From Gordonia rhizosphera NBRC 16068 (GTDB taxonomy: Bacteria > Actinomycetota > Actinomycetes > Mycobacteriales > Mycobacteriaceae), in the NCBI RefSeq assembly GCF_000298195.1, contig NZ_BAHC01000025.1, positions 1-43,403 on the forward strand: a stretch of DNA of 43,403 nucleotides, read 5' to 3'. A model generated the notes under the pieces. The model had not been told where the DNA came from. It ran no database searches and saw only the letters and a program-made list of their open reading frames with translations. How positions within the stretch are numbered: position 1 is the first letter of the stretch; every line of letters begins with the position of its first letter. Below, one piece after another: positions 38,758 through 43,403 of this stretch. A program made the translations under genes and the position numbers.

Positions 38758-40406
38758 ATCCGCTCCGGTGCGCTCACGCCGACCAGATCGAGACCGTTGG
38801 CCAGCACCTGCCGGGTCGCCTCGCAGAGCGCAAGCCGGGCGGCGTGGATGTCGGATGCCGGCTCGTCGCCCTGCGGGAGCACCCGACAGCGCGCATAGAA
38901 CCGGTGATAGGCACCCGCCAGCGACTCGAGGTAACGGCAGACGCGGTGTGGCTCACGCAGTTCGGCGGCGGTGGTCACCACCTCGTCGAAATCGCCGATG
39001 GTGCGGATCAGCTCACCCTCGGCCGGATCGTCGAGCAGGTCGAGGTGGTCGGTCGCATATTCGAGCCCCAGTTCGGCGGCGTTGCGCCCCAGCGCCGACA
39101 GGCGAGCGTGGGCGTACTGCACGTAATAGACCGGGTTGTCGTTGGACTGCCTGCGCAGCAGGTCGAGGTCGATGTCGATGTTCACATCCACCGACGACCG
39201 GATCAGTGCGTAGCGTGCGGCGTCGACGCCCACCGCGTCGACGAGGTCGTCGAGGGTGATCACCGTCCCGGCGCGCTTGCTCATCCGGACCGGCTTACCC
39301 TCGCGCACCAGGTTCACCATCTGCCCGATGAGCACCTCGACGGTGCCCGGATCGTCGCCCAGCGCGGCCGCGGCCGCCTTGAGCCGGCTGATGTAGCCGT
39401 GGTGGTCGGCGCCGAGCATGTAGATGCACAGATCGAAACCACGCTTGCGCTTGTCCTGGTAATACGCGATGTCCCCGGCGATGTATGCCGCGTCACCGTC
39501 GCTCTTGATGACGACGCGGTCCTTGTCGTCGCCGAAGGAGGTGGAGCGCAGCCACCACGCGCCATCCTTCTCGTAGAGGTTGCCGTTCGCCTTGAGCTTC
39601 GCGATGCATTCGTCGACGAGACCCGAGCTGAACATGCTGTCCTCGTGGGTGTACACGTCGAAATCGGTGCCGAACTCGTGCAGGCTGACCTTGATGTGCT
39701 CGAACATCAGGGCGACGCCGATCGAGCGGATAGTCTCCAGACGCTGCGCGTCGGGCTGCGAGAGCACGTCGGGGGCCTGCTCGACGACATGCGCGGCGAT
39801 GTCGGTGATGTAATCGCCGGCGTAACCGTCCTCCGGCGTGGCCTCACCCCGCGCCGACGCCTCCAGCGAGCGGGCGAATCTGTCGATCTGGGTGCCGTGG
39901 TCGTTGAAGTAGTACTCGCGGGTGACGTCACCGCCGCGGGCGGCGAGGACGCGGCCGAGGGCATCGCCGACGGCCGCCCAGCGGGTGCCGCCGAGGTGGA
40001 TGGGCCCGGTCGGGTTGGCCGACACGAACTCCAGGTTGATCTTGTGTCCGCCGAACTCCGAGCCGCGGCCGTACTCTGCGGCCGCACCGAGCACGGTGGC
40101 GACGACGGAGTTCTGCGCAGCCGCGGCGAGCCACACGTTGACGAACCCGGGCCCCGCGACGTCGGCCTTGGCGATGCCGCCGGTCGCTGCGAACGCATCG
40201 GCCAGCCAGCCGGCCAGGTCGCGCGGAGCGACGCCCAACTTCTTCCCGAGCTGCAGGGCGACGTTCGTCGCGTAATCTCCGTGATCGGCATGGCGCGGAC
40301 GCTCGACGACGACGGTCTCGGGGACCAGGGAACTGTCGAGTCCGTGGTCACGGACAACGTTCAGCGTCACGGCATGAAGCAGCGCGGCGAGGTCGGCGGG
40401 AGTCAC
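38754..40406 (-). CDS. argS: Arginyl-tRNA synthetase
   Basis: A class I synthetase of 550 residues that charges tRNA-Arg. The HIGH-type motif is in [13 protein letters not shown] and the KMSKS-type loop is [14 protein letters not shown]. An N-terminal additional domain and a C-terminal helical anticodon-binding domain with DALRP-like features ([14 protein letters not shown]) are present. The GTG at 40406 is preferred: -10-like TAGGAT ends 8 nt upstream and there is no strong ribosome binding site, so the mRNA may be leaderless. A longer frame to 40487 has poor coding character. It heads the operon running to thrB. Confidence 0.96.
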   Translation of the reverse strand: MTPADLAALLHAVTLNVVRDHGLDSSLVPETVVVERPRHADHGDYATNVALQLGKKLGVAPRDLAGWLADAFAATGGIAKADVAGPGFVNVWLAAAAQNSVVATVLGAAAEYGRGSEFGGHKINLEFVSANPTGPIHLGGTRWAAVGDALGRVLAARGGDVTREYYFNDHGTQIDRFARSLEASARGEATPEDGYAGDYITDIAAHVVEQAPDVLSQPDAQRLETIRSIGVALMFEHIKVSLHEFGTDFDVYTHEDSMFSSGLVDECIAKLKANGNLYEKDGAWWLRSTSFGDDKDRVVIKSDGDAAYIAGDIAYYQDKRKRGFDLCIYMLGADHHGYISRLKAAAAALGDDPGTVEVLIGQMVNLVREGKPVRMSKRAGTVITLDDLVDAVGVDAARYALIRSSVDVNIDIDLDLLRRQSNDNPVYYVQYAHARLSALGRNAAELGLEYATDHLDLLDDPAEGELIRTIGDFDEVVTTAAELREPHRVCRYLESLAGAYHRFYARCRVLPQGDEPASDIHAARLALCEATRQVLANGLDLVGVSAPERM

Positions 40407-40414
40407 GGGACACC

Positions 40415-40420
40415 ATCCTA
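40415..40420 (-). promoter_or_regulatory. -10-like element of argS operon
   Basis: TAGGAT on the minus strand fits TANNNT and ends 8 nt before the GTG of argS. A weak -35 candidate, TTGTTC, lies at 40440-40445 with a 19-nt spacer. The region 40407-40514 holds no other feature, in particular no tRNA gene. Confidence 0.45.
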
Positions 40421-40514
40421 TTGGCCCAGGGCCGGTCGAGAACAATCGCCTCCGGGGTGCATGAGCCGGGCGCCCACAGCATGACATGGTCGGGTCCGAC
40501 CCGGCGACACCTTT

Positions 40515-40904
40515 TCAGACCTGTCGACGGTGCGCGGCGCCGGCCGTACGGTGGCGCTGCCACCGTACGGCCAGCGCGATCCACGACCCGATCACGACCG
40601 CGAAGACCAGAATCTGCACGACGACGAGAGCATCGGCCGGGTAGATCACACCCGTGAGGTAGTTGTCGATGAAACCGCTGTCGGGCAGTGGTGCCATGCC
40701 CCCGGCGGCGCGCGCCCAGCGCTCCAACCAGGTCAGCGGGCATTCAACCTTCCCCGCGAGCATCACCACGGCCCAGATGACGGTGACCACGTGCAGCCAG
40801 ATCGTGCGCGGATACCGCAGGGCGATCAGCCCGCCCACGACGAGATAGCCCAGAAACGCCAGGTGCGCCGCGACGGCCACGACCACGACCAGCCGGTCGA
40901 TCAT
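40515..40904 (-). CDS. DUF2784 family membrane protein
   Basis: A protein of 129 residues with three membrane helices (about 5-29, 36-51 and 92-113). Between the last two is the segment GKVECPLTWLERWARAAGG and the conserved-looking FIDNYLTGVIYP, hallmarks of DUF2784, a family of unknown function. The C-terminus is Arg/His-rich. It follows an unrecognised membrane protein gene at a distance of 120 bp and may be co-transcribed with it. A strong hairpin overlaps its 3' end. Confidence 0.82.
   Translation of the reverse strand: MIDRLVVVVAVAAHLAFLGYLVVGGLIALRYPRTIWLHVVTVIWAVVMLAGKVECPLTWLERWARAAGGMAPLPDSGFIDNYLTGVIYPADALVVVQILVFAVVIGSWIALAVRWQRHRTAGAAHRRQV
40542..40572 (-). terminator. 14-bp perfect hairpin in the 3' end of the DUF2784 gene
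   Basis: Arms 40542-40555 and 40559-40572 pair perfectly over 14 bp around a GCT triloop, about 25 nt before the stop codon. It is likely the terminator of the DUF2784 transcript and would insulate argS. There is no U tract. Confidence 0.5.
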
Positions 40905-40954
40905 CTATTCATTGTCGACCTCGGATGTCGGCGCTGCCACGACGCGCCCTTCCG

Positions 40955-41029
40955 GGTCGGGGCGTCGCCGGTCGGGGTGTCGCTGGCCGGGGTGTCGCTG
41001 GTCGGGATGTCGTTGGTCGGGGTGTCACA
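40955..41029. repeat. Five 15-bp tandem repeats
   Basis: Five copies of about GGTCGGGGTGTCGCT lie head to tail at 40955, 40970, 40985, 41000 and 41015, with one to three changes each. The period is a multiple of three. They begin at the stop codon of the membrane protein gene (41025) and run into the gap before the DUF2784 gene. Confidence 0.9.
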
Positions 41030-41717
41030 CCTGAGGGGCCGGGGTTGCACCCGCCGCCACTGTCGGCCGCTGTTGGTGCGGCAAAGACAACGCCGCAGAC
41101 ACCAGGAAACAGATCGCGCCGATGAAGGTCCCGTCGACCGCCACCGTGGTGTTGACCGTCGCACCGGAGGTGGTCACGTAGGCACCGACTGCGGAGGCGC
41201 CGAATGCGACACATCCGAGAAGGTTGAGCTGTGTCGCCCACCACTCCCGACTCCGCGGTGCCCAGATCCGGAGCGCGTGGGCGCACACGATCACCGCAAG
41301 GATCCCGCTCACCAGGAATGCCACCGAGCCGGCCGCGTCCGGAGTCCACACACGGCGGCGTTCCTCGGTGATCGTGTCGGCGTGCAGGGCAGCCGCGGTG
41401 CTCACGTTGAACAGCAGGGTTCCGATGAACTGGCTCGCCGCCGAGAGCCACTCAGGCCGGAATTGCCGACCACCCGAAGGCGTCGTGATGGCGGATTCCC
41501 CGCTGAGCCTGAGCTGCACGAGTGCGGCCGCGGTGAAGAACCATGCGCCCACGAAAAAGCACAGGTTGGCCACCGACGCACCCGCCCAGTCGACGAAGCC
41601 AGGGGCGGACCCGACCGCGAACAGTGTCGAACCGATCATGAATCCCCAGCATTGTTTCTCCAGCGTCGGTGTCAGGAGCCAGGATGTGCCTCTCGGGGCA
41701 GCTGTGTCTGCGTTCAC
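41025..41717 (-). CDS. Unrecognised multi-pass membrane protein
   Basis: A protein of 230 residues with about six hydrophobic segments, near 25-40, 45-68, 92-112, 128-147, 160-182 and 190-210. The N-terminus is short and soluble (starting MNADTAAPRG). A region between helices 2 and 3 has FRPEWLSAASQF. The C-terminus ends in a Pro/Ala-rich tail just as a tandem repeat begins. No family was recognised and no catalytic motif is seen. The GTG at 41717 has AGGA about 12 nt upstream. It may share an operon with the DUF2784 gene. Confidence 0.72.
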   Translation of the reverse strand: MNADTAAPRGTSWLLTPTLEKQCWGFMIGSTLFAVGSAPGFVDWAGASVANLCFFVGAWFFTAAALVQLRLSGESAITTPSGGRQFRPEWLSAASQFIGTLLFNVSTAAALHADTITEERRRVWTPDAAGSVAFLVSGILAVIVCAHALRIWAPRSREWWATQLNLLGCVAFGASAVGAYVTTSGATVNTTVAVDGTFIGAICFLVSAALSLPHQQRPTVAAGATPAPQV

Positions 41718-41797
41718 GCCTCAATCCTGAGGCCGATCGCCGATCCCACCGCGAGCGGCGCAGTCCGGCCGATGATCACGGTCCCCCGGACGGTTCG

Positions 41798-43403
41798 TCA
41801 CCGGGAGCGCCCACCCATCAGATTGAGTACCCGCAGCAGCTTGTCCAGCGCGTCGAAGCTCAGCTTTCCGCCCGAGTTGGCCACCACGGCACGCAGCGGC
41901 ATGTGACCCAGCACCGCGTCCAGCATCGCGCGGGTCCCCGGATCATCGCCGAGGTCGAGAGAGCGCTGCGTGGACTTGACCAGGACGGCACGCAGCAGCC
42001 GGCCGACGACGACCTCGCGGAGGTCGTCGATGGCGGAGTCCTCGTGAAACGGCATCAACGGTCGCGCCGTGGGTATCGGGTGGCCCAGCAACACCTCGAA
42101 TTCCGCGTCGGTCGCCACCGGTCCGCGGGCCGACGGAACCGGCGCGAGGGCGTCGTCGCATTCGATGTCGATCGTCGCCGTCAGGCGGACGTCACGCGAC
42201 GACGTGCCCACCCTGATCTCGAACTGCCCGGCCTCGACCCGCCACGCTGCACTGCCGACGTCGAACACCGCAAATGCCCGGCGTCCAAGACCGATCTCGG
42301 CTCGTCGGGACTCACCGGGCTCCAGATGAACCTTTGCGAAGCCCTTGAGCTCTTGATCAGGGCGCGGCAGCATCGAGATGACATCGTGCACATAGACCTG
42401 CACAACGTCGGAGCCGGGTCGGTCGCCGGTGTTGGTCACGGTGACCGACACGGTGCGGTCGGTGTTCTCGCCGGTGACGGTCAGGTCGGTGTGCTCGAAG
42501 GTCGTGTAACTCAGGCCGTGTCCGAAGCAGAAGCGCGGGGCGACGTCGTGGGTGTCGTAGAAGCGGTAGCCGACGTTGAACGTTTCGCGGTATTGCACCT
42601 GGGTGGGAGTGCCGGGGAAGTTCTCGTGAGCTGGGAGTTCGGCCATCGTCACGGGAAAGCTCTCGGCAAGGCGTCCGCCGGGCTCGGCGTCGCCGACGAG
42701 GACGTCGACGAGAGCCGATCCCCCCGCCTGGCCGCCCAGGTATGCCTCGACGAGGGCGGCCGGCTTGTCGGCCCAGCCGATCTCGACCGACCCGCCGTTG
42801 TTGAGCACGACCGCGCTGCGCGGGTTGGCCGCGACGACCACCTCGACGAGGCCGTCGAGATCGGCGGGTAGCCGCAGCGTCGTGCGATCGAACCCTTCGG
42901 ATTCGTGCGCGCCGGGCAACCCGACCATCGCGATCACCGCATCCGCGTCCGCGGCGGCCTGTCGCGCCTGCGCGATCAGGGCCGGGGTGGTCGTGCCGGT
43001 GACCGGATCGTAGCCGGGGGCGTAAACCACCTCCGCGGCGTCGCCGACCCGCGCACGCAGGGCGTCGAGGGTGGTGTCACAGCGTGTGGGGTTGACGAGG
43101 GAGCTACCCGATCCCTGGTAGCGGGGATGGTCGGCGAAGGCACCGATCAGCGCGATCCTGCCGGTGACCGGCAACGGCAGCAGCCCGTCGTTGGTGAGCA
43201 GCACGGTGCCGGCCGCCGCCGTGCGGCGAGCGAGCTCGTGGTAGGCAAGCTCGTGGTGGGCGGCGACGTCGACCGGGGTGTCGTCGCCGCGCGCATCGCG
43301 TTCGGCGTGCACCCGCCGCGCCAGCTCGATCACCCGGCTGCAGGCGCGGTCGAGGTCGGATTCGGCCAGGGTGCCGGACTCGATTGCCGCGGCGACGCGC
43401 GCA
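41798..43403 (-). CDS. Glycoside hydrolase family 3 enzyme, 5' end outside the window
   Basis: The C-terminal 534 residues of a GH3 beta-glycosidase; the frame is open to the right edge, so the N-terminal barrel with the catalytic Asp is missing here. The visible part has the GH3 C domain (TNDGLLPLPVTGRIALIGAFAD; SEGFDRTTLRLP), the family signature FCFGHGLSYTTFEHTDL, and a fibronectin III-like domain (VSVTVTNTGDRPGSDVVQVYV). A further ~100 residues containing the HPIPTARPLMPFHEDSAIDDL segment end the protein; such tails occur in other GH3 enzymes. There is no signal peptide information. It probably hydrolyses beta-glucosides or related sugars, but specificity cannot be read here. Confidence 0.9.
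   Translation of the reverse strand, partial: ARVAAAIESGTLAESDLDRACSRVIELARRVHAERDARGDDTPVDVAAHHELAYHELARRTAAAGTVLLTNDGLLPLPVTGRIALIGAFADHPRYQGSGSSLVNPTRCDTTLDALRARVGDAAEVVYAPGYDPVTGTTTPALIAQARQAAADADAVIAMVGLPGAHESEGFDRTTLRLPADLDGLVEVVVAANPRSAVVLNNGGSVEIGWADKPAALVEAYLGGQAGGSALVDVLVGDAEPGGRLAESFPVTMAELPAHENFPGTPTQVQYRETFNVGYRFYDTHDVAPRFCFGHGLSYTTFEHTDLTVTGENTDRTVSVTVTNTGDRPGSDVVQVYVHDVISMLPRPDQELKGFAKVHLEPGESRRAEIGLGRRAFAVFDVGSAAWRVEAGQFEIRVGTSSRDVRLTATIDIECDDALAPVPSARGPVATDAEFEVLLGHPIPTARPLMPFHEDSAIDDLREVVVGRLLRAVLVKSTQRSLDLGDDPGTRAMLDAVLGHMPLRAVVANSGGKLSFDALDKLLRVLNLMGGRSR

Noticed and set aside
40407..40514. Possible tRNA gene upstream of argS
   Set aside because: I checked because a tRNA gene can lie near argS in related genomes. 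No cloverleaf, GGTTCGA-type loop or CCA end is present.
40909..41451. Alternative frame through the tandem repeat encoding a Pro/Ala/Thr-rich protein
   Set aside because: The competing frame has a start, hydrophobic segments and normal composition. The repeat-encoded part is mentioned only as a possible variable tail.
42002..42170. C-terminal tail of the GH3 enzyme as a novel domain
   Set aside because: GH3 enzymes commonly carry a similar segment after the fibronectin-like domain, so it is not treated as unusual.

Overview
The window is high-GC DNA from an actinomycete of the order Mycobacteriales, most likely Gordonia or a close relative. The grounds are the fused b-delta subunit of ATP synthase, a mycobacterial-type c subunit, an Asp-type MurA, a DUF2550 gene, and an NDMA-type methanol dehydrogenase locus. 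The gene order from argS to murA also follows the M. tuberculosis order Rv1292-Rv1315 as I recall it. Nearly all genes lie on the minus strand, so transcription runs from high to low coordinates. The genus is an inference from architecture; no search was run.

1-8.9 kb: an alcohol-oxidation locus. An NDMA-type methanol dehydrogenase (mno) is followed by a MoxR-type AAA+ ATPase, a CoxE-like VWA protein, a second iron-type alcohol dehydrogenase, and a cytoplasmic GAF histidine kinase with a LuxR-type regulator (MnoSR-like). A convergent SAM methyltransferase resembles MftM, which methylates the mycofactocin glycan. The MoxR protein carries a His-rich tail and the VWA protein has two shorter His clusters. 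This suggests a metal-handling activation module for the dehydrogenase, and it is the most interesting system here.

8.9-14.5 kb: a Co/Ni ECF transporter (cbiM, PDGLE, cbiQ, cbiO) with an ArsR-type regulator, then murA, a PduO-type cobalamin adenosyltransferase, and a DUF2550 membrane protein.

14.5-22.6 kb: the complete F1Fo ATP synthase operon (atpI-like, B, E, F, b-delta fusion, A, G, D, C). It ends at a 19-bp perfect hairpin. Two hairpins precede atpE.

22.8-28.3 kb: wecA, a divergent SHMT-like gene, sua5, prmC, prfA and rpmE, tightly packed with stop/start overlaps; a U-tract terminator follows rpmE. 28.7-31.5 kb: two plus-strand genes, a CysJ-type reductase without an FMN domain and an AspT/YidE-type transporter, split the usual rho-rpmE pair and end at a shared bidirectional terminator.

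31.6-40.4 kb: rho with a long disordered N-terminal extension and a ~350-bp upstream region, then thrB, thrC, hom, lysA and argS, the aspartate-family amino acid operon (argS first in transcription). 40.5-43.4 kb: a DUF2784 protein, an unrecognised membrane protein with a 15-bp tandem repeat at its 3' end, and the 3' part of a GH3 glycosidase gene cut by the window edge.

No rRNA, tRNA, CRISPR array, insertion sequence or prophage was recognised. Several genes (mftM-like, pduO, argS, the AspT-type gene) have a -10-like hexamer 7-8 nt before the start codon, which would give leaderless mRNAs, common in this order.
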